DNA of 17,986 nt from Candidatus Neoanaerotignum tabaqchaliae (GTDB lineage: Bacteria > Bacillota > Clostridia > Lachnospirales > Anaerotignaceae), in the NCBI GenBank assembly GCA_904420235.1, contig CAJFUS010000003.1, positions 1-17,986 of the forward strand, in the 5' to 3' direction. This document shows positions 7,460 through 13,748 of this stretch, one piece after another; position 1 is the stretch's first letter, and each line of letters opens with the position of its first letter. The notes under the pieces were generated by a model, which saw only the letters and a list, made by a program, of their open reading frames with translations, was not told where the DNA came from and ran no database searches. Position numbers and translations under genes: made by a program.

Positions 7460-7789
7460 TTACATCATTCCTATTCCTACGGCACCTATACCTAAAATAG
7501 CAATTAAAATATAATAAACAACACCTATAATAACAGCCACAAGAGCGCCTATTCCGGCAGCCTTAGCTGTGCGCGGCTTAGTATCCTTCCAAACAAGGAA
7601 AAGCACAAGGCCCACAATAGGTATGCAGCAGCCAAGAAGCCCCCAGCCTATTCCGCCATTGTCTTTTATGCTTGATTGCTGAAATTGTTCGGCCTGAACT
7701 GGTGTGTTATTGCTTTGAAGAACACCGCATTTAGGGCAAACAAAAGCTTTGTCATCTATTTCCGCTCCGCAGTTTTTGCAATATGCCAT
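7460..7789 (-). CDS. Zinc-ribbon two-helix membrane protein
   Basis: Function unknown. The 109-aa protein has an N-terminal zinc ribbon with C4, C7, C18 and C21 (MAYCKNCGAEID... FVCPKCG), a glutamine- and asparagine-rich linker (24-42), a membrane segment with paired cysteines (about 47-67), a short lysine/arginine-containing loop, and a second long hydrophobic segment (about 77-107). Such zinc-ribbon plus membrane proteins are common in Firmicutes and mostly uncharacterised. The ATG is preceded by GAGGAGGG. It is first in a two-gene unit with the DUF2085 gene. A promoter directly upstream separates it from spoVAD, so a sporulation role should not be inferred from position alone. Confidence 0.85.
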   Translation of the reverse strand: MAYCKNCGAEIDDKAFVCPKCGVLQSNNTPVQAEQFQQSSIKDNGGIGWGLLGCCIPIVGLVLFLVWKDTKPRTAKAAGIGALVAVIIGVVYYILIAILGIGAVGIGMM

Positions 7790-7839
7790 TTTAATACCCT
7801 CCTCACACTTTAAAATAATTATATTTTATTTATGAAACT

Positions 7840-7868
7840 AATATAACATTTTAAGGCCTGTGGGTCAA
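7840..7868 (-). promoter_or_regulatory. Sigma-A promoter of the zinc-ribbon/DUF2085 unit
   Basis: TTGACC (7863-7868) and TATATT (7840-7845) are spaced by exactly 17 bp, with TG one base before the -10. It lies in the 138-bp gap after spoVAD and gives a leader of about 45 nt. Confidence 0.7.
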
Positions 7869-7873
7869 CAAAA

Positions 7874-7898
7874 GACGCTTATTTTAAAAAATAGTGTC
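7874..7898 (-). terminator. Weak possible terminator after spoVAD
   Basis: GACGCT (7874-7879) and AGTGTC (7893-7898) can pair with one mismatch around an AT-rich loop. TTTTGTTG follows on the minus strand. The stem is short, so this is a tentative call for the end of the spoVA transcript. Confidence 0.3.
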
Positions 7899-7927
7899 AT
7901 TTATACACAAAACATGTCAAAAACTGC

Positions 7928-8935
7928 CTACATTTCTATAGCTACGGCATGAGCTATTGAGGGTATAGATTCTCCCTGCTGGGAAACAGTTGTATTCATA
8001 AGGGCTCCTGTCGGTATAAGAAGTATGTTTTTTATCTTTTTTTCCATAAGAAGTTTATAATAATACCCAGAAAACGTAACTGCGGAACAAGCGCATCCGC
8101 TTCCACCCGAATGGGTGTCCTGTTTTTCGCTGTCAAAAATCTCTATTCCGCAGTCTGTAAGATTGCCGTCAAACATTAAGTTTTCTTCTGCCAGATATTT
8201 TTTTATAATAGCTTTTCCTGTTGTTCCCAAATCTCCTGTTGCCACAACGTCATAATAATCGGTTGTTCTTCCGGTTTCCTTAAAATGCGCCGCAATGGCG
8301 TCGCAGGCTGCTCCAGCCATGGCCGCTCCCATATTGGCGGCGTCCTTAACTCCCATATCAACTATTTTTCCCGTTGTAACATATGTCACTTTCGGCCCGA
8401 AACCGCTTGTTGAAAGTACAACAGCCCCCGCTCCCGTAACCGTCCAAGTTGATGTAGGCGGCCTTTGGGTTCCCAATTCAAGAGGAAACCTAAACTGCTT
8501 CTCCGCCGAGCAAAAGTGACTTCCGGCGCCGCATACTATATTTTCGGCAAAACCGCCGTCAATAAGCATTGACCCTAAGCTTACGGCCTCTCCAAATGTG
8601 GAGCACGCCCCATATATGCCTAAAAACGGTATTTTTAAATCTCTCAGGCCGTATGTTGAGCCTCCGCACTGGTTAAGCAGGTCACCGGCAAGCATATAAT
8701 TCATATCGTCCGGTTTTTTTCCGCTTTTTTCAATGGCTGATGAAAAAGCGCTCTTAAAAAACTTACTTTCAGCCTTTTCCCAGCTTTTTTCCCCAAACAT
8801 AACATCGTCGGATACATAGTCAAAATAATCCTTAAGCGGCCCCTCGCCCTCTTTTTTGCCTACAAAGGACGATGCCGAAACAATATACAAAGGCTTGTCA
8901 ATTTTTACGGTATGTCTTCCTATTCTTTTTCCCAA
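7928..8935 (-). CDS. spoVAD: Stage V sporulation protein AD
   Basis: SpoVAD is the thiolase-fold component of the SpoVA machinery that moves dipicolinic acid (Ca-DPA) into the forespore; the B. subtilis protein binds DPA. The 335-aa length fits the family. The N-terminus has FVGKKEGEGPLKDYFD (24-39), and GDLLNQC (84-90) and IYGACSTFGEA (107-117, Cys111) mark the conserved core. Other cysteine-rich blocks follow (HSGGSGCACSA). The start is TTG at 8935: a stop codon directly precedes it in frame and GGGGTG lies about 8 nt upstream. The spoVAC stop is 5 nt away. It is the last spoVA gene here; no spoVAE follows. Confidence 0.95.
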   Translation of the reverse strand: MGKRIGRHTVKIDKPLYIVSASSFVGKKEGEGPLKDYFDYVSDDVMFGEKSWEKAESKFFKSAFSSAIEKSGKKPDDMNYMLAGDLLNQCGGSTYGLRDLKIPFLGIYGACSTFGEAVSLGSMLIDGGFAENIVCGAGSHFCSAEKQFRFPLELGTQRPPTSTWTVTGAGAVVLSTSGFGPKVTYVTTGKIVDMGVKDAANMGAAMAGAACDAIAAHFKETGRTTDYYDVVATGDLGTTGKAIIKKYLAEENLMFDGNLTDCGIEIFDSEKQDTHSGGSGCACSAVTFSGYYYKLLMEKKIKNILLIPTGALMNTTVSQQGESIPSIAHAVAIEM

Positions 8936-8940
8936 TCATA

Positions 8941-9390
8941 TCACCCCGCTAAAAAATAATGAATGACCCCAACTATCATTGACGTTGTAAGACCGTATAC
9001 TATAACAGGTCCAGCGACGGTAAACATTTTGGCTCCAAGGCCAAGTATAAATCCCTCTGTTTTGAACTCTATGGACGGAGAGACCATTGAATTGGCAAAG
9101 CCCGTAATTGGAACGATTGTTCCGGCGCCGCATCTTTGCCCCATTTTGCTGTAAAGTCCGAAACCTGTTAAAATAGCCGAAGCTCCTATAAGCACTATGT
9201 TTACAAGCAAAGCGGTGTTGTCTTTTCCAAGAGAATACATTTCAAACCATTTCCTAAGAGCCTCTCCTATTGTGCATATGGCTCCGCCCGAAAAAAACGC
9301 CCATACACAATCTTTTATAATTGGGCTTTTAGGCGAAAGATTTTTAACAGCTTGTTGATACTCTTTTTTCTCCTTTTCGGAACTATCCAA
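8941..9390 (-). CDS. spoVAC: Stage V sporulation protein AC
   Basis: SpoVAC is an integral membrane subunit of the SpoVA complex, reported in B. subtilis to act as a mechanosensitive channel in DPA movement during spore formation and germination. The protein has a polar N-terminus followed by several hydrophobic segments, with the typical GAGTIVPITGFANSM motif and an adjacent PSIEFKTEG. I chose TTG 9390 (149 aa, close to the B. subtilis length) because GGGAG lies 8 nt upstream. An in-frame ATG at 9405 would give 154 aa but has no ribosome binding site and contains that motif. It sits between spoVAB and spoVAD in the normal order. Confidence 0.93.
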   Translation of the reverse strand: MDSSEKEKKEYQQAVKNLSPKSPIIKDCVWAFFSGGAICTIGEALRKWFEMYSLGKDNTALLVNIVLIGASAILTGFGLYSKMGQRCGAGTIVPITGFANSMVSPSIEFKTEGFILGLGAKMFTVAGPVIVYGLTTSMIVGVIHYFLAG

Positions 9391-9410
9391 AAATATCACT
9401 CCCATACAAA

Positions 9411-9836
9411 TTATTTACAAAAGTTTGGTATAATAAAATATATTAGTGAACCGGCGGCTTTTCCAAAGGCTATCGAAAGAACAAATGCCTGTATACCGTT
9501 TTTAAGTCTGGCTCTGCGCATAAAAACCGGTATAACATCAAGCACCTCTGCTATTGAAACGGCTATGCAGCCCACAAACACCCCAACGGCAGCTGCCGGT
9601 ATAACAGATAAAAAGCCTATTTTTATGCTGATATCAAAAACCATACTTATACAGCCAAAAATTCCTCCAGCTACTATAGAGTTTTCATAGCAGGTTATAT
9701 TTTTTACAGTTTTAGTTCTTTGAGCAAGCCTTGGCACAACGCCTATTATGGCTATAAAAGCGAATATTCCTCCCGCAACCACAATCCCCGATGAAAATCC
9801 TATTATGGCAAGAACAATGTTTTTAGTTACAATCAT
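9411..9836 (-). CDS. spoVAB: Stage V sporulation protein AB
   Basis: SpoVAB is a small polytopic membrane protein (141 aa here) encoded in full-length spoVA operons and needed in B. subtilis for DPA uptake; its exact part is unknown. Four hydrophobic segments are visible (about 8-33, 54-70, 75-98 and 115-137), with VVPRLAQRTKT (33-43) between the first two and FMRRARLKNG (105-114) before the last. The assignment rests on these features and on its place after spoVAA. Its ATG overlaps the spoVAA stop as ATGA with AAGGAAG upstream, so the two are translationally coupled. Confidence 0.87.
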   Translation of the reverse strand: MIVTKNIVLAIIGFSSGIVVAGGIFAFIAIIGVVPRLAQRTKTVKNITCYENSIVAGGIFGCISMVFDISIKIGFLSVIPAAAVGVFVGCIAVSIAEVLDVIPVFMRRARLKNGIQAFVLSIAFGKAAGSLIYFIIPNFCK

Positions 9837-10447
9837 TTATCATCTTCCTTTTTTGAAGCGGCATTAAGTTGGTTTTTTATAACCTCATCTTCATAGGTGT
9901 ACATCTGAACTTCTATTGGAGTAGGGTCCATTGTAAGTTTCTTTTTTCCAAAATGGTTAAAAAACACAATTATTCCAATGGCTATGCCTATTGAGTATGG
10001 AATTTCAAGTATATATGGTGTTTCATTCTCATCGTCAAAAAACATATTATAATAGCCTTTCATAATTTCCGGTATTTGTCCGTCGTTATGAAAGCTCATT
10101 ATAGCTGTTGCAGTTCCAAAAAACAGCACTATAACAACAGAGAATATCTTTAATTTTGTAATAAACTTATTTTCTGTTGATATTTTTTCATCGTACTCAA
10201 TAAGAACTTCCTTTTCTCCGGTGTTTGTTATTTTTGCTTCTGGAAAAGTTTTTATAATTGATTTTATTATGTCTATTGATGATATTTTATATATACCATA
10301 CTCATTATTTGGAATTTTAAATATTTGTATATTTTTCACATTTTCTAAAGGAACACCAACACAAAAAACCTCGGCTATATCCTTAAGAAATATAATTTTT
10401 TTGCTGCTTGACCTGAATTTTTTAACCGGTTCAATAAAAATATCCAT
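9833..10447 (-). CDS. spoVAA: Stage V sporulation protein AA
   Basis: SpoVAA is the first protein of the spoVA operon and takes part in DPA import into the forespore. The 204-aa length is close to the B. subtilis protein. A soluble N-terminal half (1-95, with FLKDIAEVFC at 20-29) precedes two membrane segments (about 99-118 and 149-166) and a charged lysine/glutamate/aspartate-rich tail. The ATG has AAAGGCGGG upstream. A plausible sigma-G promoter lies about 30 nt before the start, as expected for forespore expression. Sequence conservation in this protein is low, so the call depends partly on the following spoVAB-AC-AD genes. Confidence 0.88.
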   Translation of the reverse strand: MDIFIEPVKKFRSSSKKIIFLKDIAEVFCVGVPLENVKNIQIFKIPNNEYGIYKISSIDIIKSIIKTFPEAKITNTGEKEVLIEYDEKISTENKFITKLKIFSVVIVLFFGTATAIMSFHNDGQIPEIMKGYYNMFFDDENETPYILEIPYSIGIAIGIIVFFNHFGKKKLTMDPTPIEVQMYTYEDEVIKNQLNAASKKEDDK

Positions 10448-10474
10448 AACAAAAACCCGCCTTTCATTTAGAAT

Positions 10475-10503
10475 TATTATTACCGGCTAAAAAAATCGTA
10501 TTC
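10475..10503 (-). promoter_or_regulatory. Putative sigma-G promoter of the spoVA operon
   Basis: GAATA (10499-10503) matches the B. subtilis sigma-G -35 pattern GHATR. After 17 bp, AATAATA (10475-10481) matches six of seven positions of CATNHTA. The start point would lie about 20 nt before the spoVAA ribosome binding region. The surrounding AT-rich sequence makes chance matches possible. Confidence 0.45.
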
Positions 10504-10592
10504 GCTGTTAAATATAGGCTAAAAAACAATAAAAACTAAAACCAACATCTATATTAAAAACAAAGTATTTTAAATTAACTTTCAAAAAGGTA

Positions 10593-10623
10593 AAAGCCCA
10601 TGCGCTAAAAACACAAGGGCTTT
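10593..10623 (-). terminator. Hairpin of unclear role upstream of spoVAA
   Basis: AAAGCCC (10593-10599) pairs with GGGCTTT (10617-10623) across a 17-nt loop. Read leftward, TACCTTTTTG follows. It could be a weak terminator ending read-through or an unannotated small RNA before spoVAA. The large loop makes this uncertain. Confidence 0.35.
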
Positions 10624-10887
10624 ATCCTAATAATATTTTCCGCAGCATATTTGCGGCGTTACTATATATTCCATCAATATAATTAATAATAATAAAATTC
10701 CAAAAATCAATTTATTGCTGCGTTCATACTATTTCAAAACAGAGCATAAAATATTTATAGCCTATATATTCTTTACTATAAAAAAATTTAAATTTTTATC
10801 AATATATTTCTTTTAATAATCATAATATTTTTATTGTTCGTAGTATATTCAAGTATTATACAAAACTCTTAAATAATAAAATCTAAA

Positions 10888-10930
10888 ATAAAAAAAGCCA
10901 AAATACCTGCAAAATCAAGTTTTTTGGCTT
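10888..10930 (-). terminator. Terminator of rnc
   Basis: AAGCCAAAA (10895-10903) pairs with TTTTGGCTT (10922-10930), and the minus strand continues TTTTATTTTAG. It lies 10 nt past the rnc stop and closes the yceD-to-rnc unit. Confidence 0.75.
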
Positions 10931-10940
10931 AACAATCAAT

Positions 10941-11645
10941 TTAATCGGCGTTTTTGCTAACATTTAGCTTTGCTAAAGCGTCTTTAGCTGAATTTTGCTC
11001 GGCTTCTTTTTTACTTCTGCCGCTTCCATATCCAAGAACTTCTCCATTATGAGAAACTTCCGCCTCAAAAAGCTTTCCATGGTCAGGTCCTGTTTCGTTT
11101 ACTATTGTGTAAACAACAGACTCTTTGCTGAATTTTTGTATTTCCTCTTGAAGCCTTGTTTTAAAATCCATAAGCATAAAACTTCCTCTTACAGACTCTA
11201 TAACGCTCTTCATAAGGCCCATTACATATTTTTCGGCGCTGTCAATTCCGCCGTCCATTATAACCGCGCCTATAACAGCCTCAAAAGCATCGGCAAGAAC
11301 GCTTTCCCTGCTTCTTCCACCTGTAAGTTCCTCGCCTTTTCCTAAAAACAGATAATCGCCAAGATGTATCTCCAGCGCCTTTTTAGCCAAAGAACCTTCG
11401 CACACAACGCTGGCACGAAGCTTTGTAAGCTCTCCCTCTGGCAATTCAGGATACTTCTCAAAAATATATCTGCTTACAAAAAACTCAAGCACGGCGTCGC
11501 CTAAAAACTCAAGGCGCTCGTTATACTCAAACTTGCCCAATTTATGCTCATTGGCATATGAGCTGTGTGTAAGAGCTAAAGAAAGTATATTTTTATCTTT
11601 AAAACTATACCCTATTATGTTTTCAAATTCCGCCAGCTTTTTCAT
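10941..11645 (-). CDS. rnc: Ribonuclease III
   Basis: RNase III cuts double-stranded RNA, processing 16S and 23S rRNA precursors and some mRNAs. From ATG 11645 the protein is 234 aa. It has the signature NERLEFLGD (42-50), the second acidic cluster ADAFEAVIGA (118-127) with the metal-binding Asp and Glu, and a C-terminal dsRNA-binding domain (about 160-228). A longer in-frame start at 11693 was rejected because it would overlap acpP and has no family support; ATG 11645 has GGAG about 10 nt upstream and lies 7 nt after the acpP stop. In many Firmicutes smc and ftsY follow rnc; here a terminator follows. Confidence 0.96.
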   Translation of the reverse strand: MKKLAEFENIIGYSFKDKNILSLALTHSSYANEHKLGKFEYNERLEFLGDAVLEFFVSRYIFEKYPELPEGELTKLRASVVCEGSLAKKALEIHLGDYLFLGKGEELTGGRSRESVLADAFEAVIGAVIMDGGIDSAEKYVMGLMKSVIESVRGSFMLMDFKTRLQEEIQKFSKESVVYTIVNETGPDHGKLFEAEVSHNGEVLGYGSGRSKKEAEQNSAKDALAKLNVSKNAD

Positions 11646-11652
11646 AATCAAT

Positions 11653-11880
11653 TTACTCCACAGCAGATTTAATATATTCCATGGCATCGCCAACGGTTTT
11701 AATTTTCTCTACCTGCTCATTGTCAAACTCGATGTTAAATTCCTCTTCAAGAGCGGAAATAATCTGGAACAAATCAAGCGAGTCTGCTCCCAAGTCTGCG
11801 AACGCTGTTTCCTCTGTAATATCAGCCTCCGAAATGCCTAACTGGTCAGCAATAATTGAAATAACCTGTGACTTATCCAT
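11653..11880 (-). CDS. acpP: Acyl carrier protein
   Basis: ACP carries growing acyl chains on a phosphopantetheine arm during fatty acid synthesis and donates acyl groups to PlsX. The 75-aa acidic protein has the modification site GADSLD, with the attachment Ser at residue 34, and the usual four-helix pattern (LEEEFNIEF in helix III). The ATG is preceded by GGAGGGTG. It lies between plsX and rnc, a common arrangement, but fabD and fabG, which often sit between plsX and acpP in Bacillus, are absent here. Its high expected level fits its strong ribosome binding site. Confidence 0.96.
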   Translation of the reverse strand: MDKSQVISIIADQLGISEADITEETAFADLGADSLDLFQIISALEEEFNIEFDNEQVEKIKTVGDAMEYIKSAVE

Positions 11881-11927
11881 AATAAAACACCCTCCAAAAA
11901 ATAGTATTGATATAAATTACTAATACA

Positions 11928-12917
11928 TTATAGCTGTTCTTCTATTTTTAATACAATATCATTTTCAACAAAAATTTCACATTGTTTTATAGCGTTTTTT
12001 ATACCTTTTGCCTTTGAGCTTCCATGGGCTTTTACAACCAAAGATTTCAGTCCTAAAAACGGCGCTCCTCCAACTTCTTCAGAGTCAAATCTTTTTTTAA
12101 TATTTTTAAATGGTTTAATTAAAAACGCTGCCGGAATTTTATAAAATCCGTCTGTTATTTCGTCTTTTATTATTCCCATAATTGCCTGACTTAGACCTTC
12201 GGCAAATTTTAAAACCGTGTTTCCGGCAAAACCGTCGCACACAATTATGTCAGCGTTTCCAAAAGGTACGTCTCTTGGCTCTATATTGCCTATAAAATTA
12301 AGATTTGTTTCTTCCAAAAGAGAATATGTTTCTTTTGTAAGGGAATTGCCCTTTTCTTTTTCAACCCCTATGTTTAACAGCCCCACTTTTGGATTTTTTA
12401 TACCCATAACGTGTTCTACATACAGCGACGACATTTTGGCAAACTGCACAAGGTAGTTGCTTTTACAGTCCACATTGGCCCCGCTGTCTATAAGAAAGGC
12501 AAACTTTCCGTTGGCAGTTGGAAGACATGTGCCAAGAGCCGGACGCTCTATACCTTTTATACGGCCTATAATAAACGTGCCGCCTGTAAGCACAGCCCCA
12601 GTGCTTCCCGCAGAAACAAAGGCGGAAGCCTCGCCGTTTTTAACAAGATTAAGACCAACAACTATTGACGAGTCTTTTTTATGCCTTATGGCCATTGTAG
12701 GCACTTCTTCAGTTGTAATAACCTCAGAAGCGTTTTTTACAGTAATTTTAGACTTATCGAAGCTGTATTTATCAAGCTCTTTATTAATAACATCCTCAAT
12801 ACCAACAAGTATTATATTTGAGCCTAACTCATTAACAGCGTCAACTGCGCCTTTTATTATCTCACTTGGAGCGTTGTCCCCACCCATAGCGTCTACTGCT
12901 ATTTTAATATTATCCAT
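11928..12917 (-). CDS. plsX: Phosphate acyltransferase PlsX
   Basis: PlsX converts acyl-ACP and phosphate to acyl-phosphate, the acyl donor for PlsY in the first step of phospholipid synthesis; it is a peripheral membrane enzyme. The protein begins MDNIKIAVDAMGGDNAP, the typical N-terminus, and contains SAGSTGAVLTGG, VDCKSNYLVQFA, CDGFAGNTVLKF and EEVGGAPFLG. From ATG 12917 it is 329 aa. A GTG at 12929 in the same frame is part of the ribosome binding region (AAGGTGAT) and was not used. A terminator-like hairpin ends only about 20 nt upstream, leaving no room for a promoter, so transcripts must come from yceD-rpmF by read-through. Confidence 0.95.
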   Translation of the reverse strand: MDNIKIAVDAMGGDNAPSEIIKGAVDAVNELGSNIILVGIEDVINKELDKYSFDKSKITVKNASEVITTEEVPTMAIRHKKDSSIVVGLNLVKNGEASAFVSAGSTGAVLTGGTFIIGRIKGIERPALGTCLPTANGKFAFLIDSGANVDCKSNYLVQFAKMSSLYVEHVMGIKNPKVGLLNIGVEKEKGNSLTKETYSLLEETNLNFIGNIEPRDVPFGNADIIVCDGFAGNTVLKFAEGLSQAIMGIIKDEITDGFYKIPAAFLIKPFKNIKKRFDSEEVGGAPFLGLKSLVVKAHGSSKAKGIKNAIKQCEIFVENDIVLKIEEQL

Positions 12918-12937
12918 AAAATTTATCACCTTACCGT

Positions 12938-12975
12938 AAAAAAGACAGCTTTAAGATTTTTCTCTTAAGGCTGCC
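12938..12975 (-). terminator. Intergenic terminator or attenuator between rpmF and plsX
   Basis: Arms 12944-12956 and 12963-12975 form a 13-bp stem with one mismatch and one G-U pair around a 6-nt loop, followed on the minus strand by six T residues (12938-12943). It has all parts of an intrinsic terminator but lies inside an operon. Partial termination would give more L32 than PlsX, ACP and RNase III transcript. Confidence 0.7.
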
Positions 12976-12990
12976 TTTTTGATGATTAAA

Positions 12991-13170
12991 TTATTCTACG
13001 TCTAAAACTACCTGCTTGTTGTAAGAACCACAGCTCTTGCAAACTTTGTGAGGTACCATCAACTCTCCACATTTACTGCACGCTACTAATGTAGGAGTAG
13101 CTATTTTCCAGCTTTGTGCTTTTCTTCTATCTCTTCTTGCTTTTGATACTTTACCCTTTGGTACAGCCAT
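12991..13170 (-). CDS. rpmF: 50S ribosomal protein L32
   Basis: L32 is a small protein of the large ribosomal subunit. The 59-aa frame begins MAVPKGKVSKARRDRRKAQ, the standard L32 N-terminus, and carries a zinc-binding CxxC pair set: C31/C34 (CSKCGE) and C44/C47 (CKSCGS). This is the zinc-containing form. The ATG has GAGGAGGTG directly upstream, and the gene starts 2 nt after the yceD stop. The yceD-rpmF-plsX order is widely conserved. Its short length makes it easy to miss. Confidence 0.97.
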   Translation of the reverse strand: MAVPKGKVSKARRDRRKAQSWKIATPTLVACSKCGELMVPHKVCKSCGSYNKQVVLDVE

Positions 13171-13172
13171 TT

Positions 13173-13682
13173 CTACACCTCCTCGTCAACCTTAAATAGA
13201 GAACGCAGACTTTCAAATTTAGGATTTATATAAGAAGTGTCGCACGAACACGGCCCATCGTTCAAATCCTTTCCGCATACGGGGCAAAGACCCTTACAGC
13301 CTTCACTGCAAACAACCTTCATAGGAAGGCTGAATATAATGCTCTTTCTAACAATTGACGAAAGTTCAATTGTGTTCCCAACAAAAGTTTCTGCCTCTTC
13401 ATCATTACCTGCGTTGTTAGTATAAACTTCATCAATATCAAGGGAAATATCATACTCAACAGGCTTAAGGCATCTGTGACAGCTTAAAGAAACCTTCGCG
13501 TCAAGTTTAGCCGTTAGCTTAAAATTCCCCTCATTATTTGTTATAGTTCCCTCAACCTTAACAGGCGACAGAAACTTATTTATTTCGGGTTTGTAGTTGT
13601 CAACATCAACATTATCTGAAACATTGAAAGAAATACTAGAACCCTTTCGCGTTAATATTTCCGAAATATCAATATCAAACAC
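13173..13682 (-). CDS. yceD: YceD/DUF177 family protein
   Basis: This family is almost always encoded just before rpmF and has been linked in plants and bacteria to 23S rRNA accumulation; its molecular action is not settled. The 169-aa protein has a CHRC pair (C68, C71) in the middle and a C-terminal cysteine cluster CSEGCKGLCPVCG (125-137) followed by CSC (145-147), probably metal-binding. It starts at GTG 13682 with GGGGTG 5 nt upstream. It is first in the unit driven by the promoter at 13712-13740, and the gap to rpmF is 2 nt. The B. subtilis homologue is YlbN. Confidence 0.9.
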   Translation of the reverse strand: MFDIDISEILTRKGSSISFNVSDNVDVDNYKPEINKFLSPVKVEGTITNNEGNFKLTAKLDAKVSLSCHRCLKPVEYDISLDIDEVYTNNAGNDEEAETFVGNTIELSSIVRKSIIFSLPMKVVCSEGCKGLCPVCGKDLNDGPCSCDTSYINPKFESLRSLFKVDEEV

Positions 13683-13711
13683 ACTATCACCCCAAAAATC
13701 ACGCTTTTACC

Positions 13712-13740
13712 ATTATATCCAACAAGTATATGTTTGTCAA
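13712..13740 (-). promoter_or_regulatory. Consensus sigma-A promoter of the yceD-rpmF-plsX-acpP-rnc unit
   Basis: TTGACA (13735-13740), a 17-bp spacer and TATAAT (13712-13717) match the sigma-A consensus at every position. The start point would lie about 24 nt before the yceD GTG. It is only 9 bp past the ackA stop codon, so this unit need not depend on the pta-ackA transcript. Confidence 0.88.
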
Positions 13741-13748
13741 ATACTTTT

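Larger units (their letters stand above)
10448..10940. other. 490-bp AT-rich gap between rnc and spoVAA
   Basis: No open frame with a ribosome binding site is visible. From the rnc side it holds the rnc terminator, then a very AT-rich stretch, a small hairpin (CCGCA...TGCGG near 10640-10656), a second hairpin (10593-10623), and the putative sigma-G promoter. Confidence 0.6.

Noticed and set aside
8936..9133. 65-codon minus-strand open frame inside spoVAC
   Set aside because: It is an alternative frame of spoVAC; the spoVAC frame carries the conserved SpoVAC motifs.
10620..10680. Short peptide gene in the rnc-spoVAA gap (about 15 codons, MEYIVTPQ...)
   Set aside because: There is no ribosome binding site before its ATG and the frame overlaps the hairpins.
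12457..12939. 160-codon plus-strand open frame opposite plsX
   Set aside because: It is antisense to a well-supported gene, with no ribosome binding site or recognisable domain.
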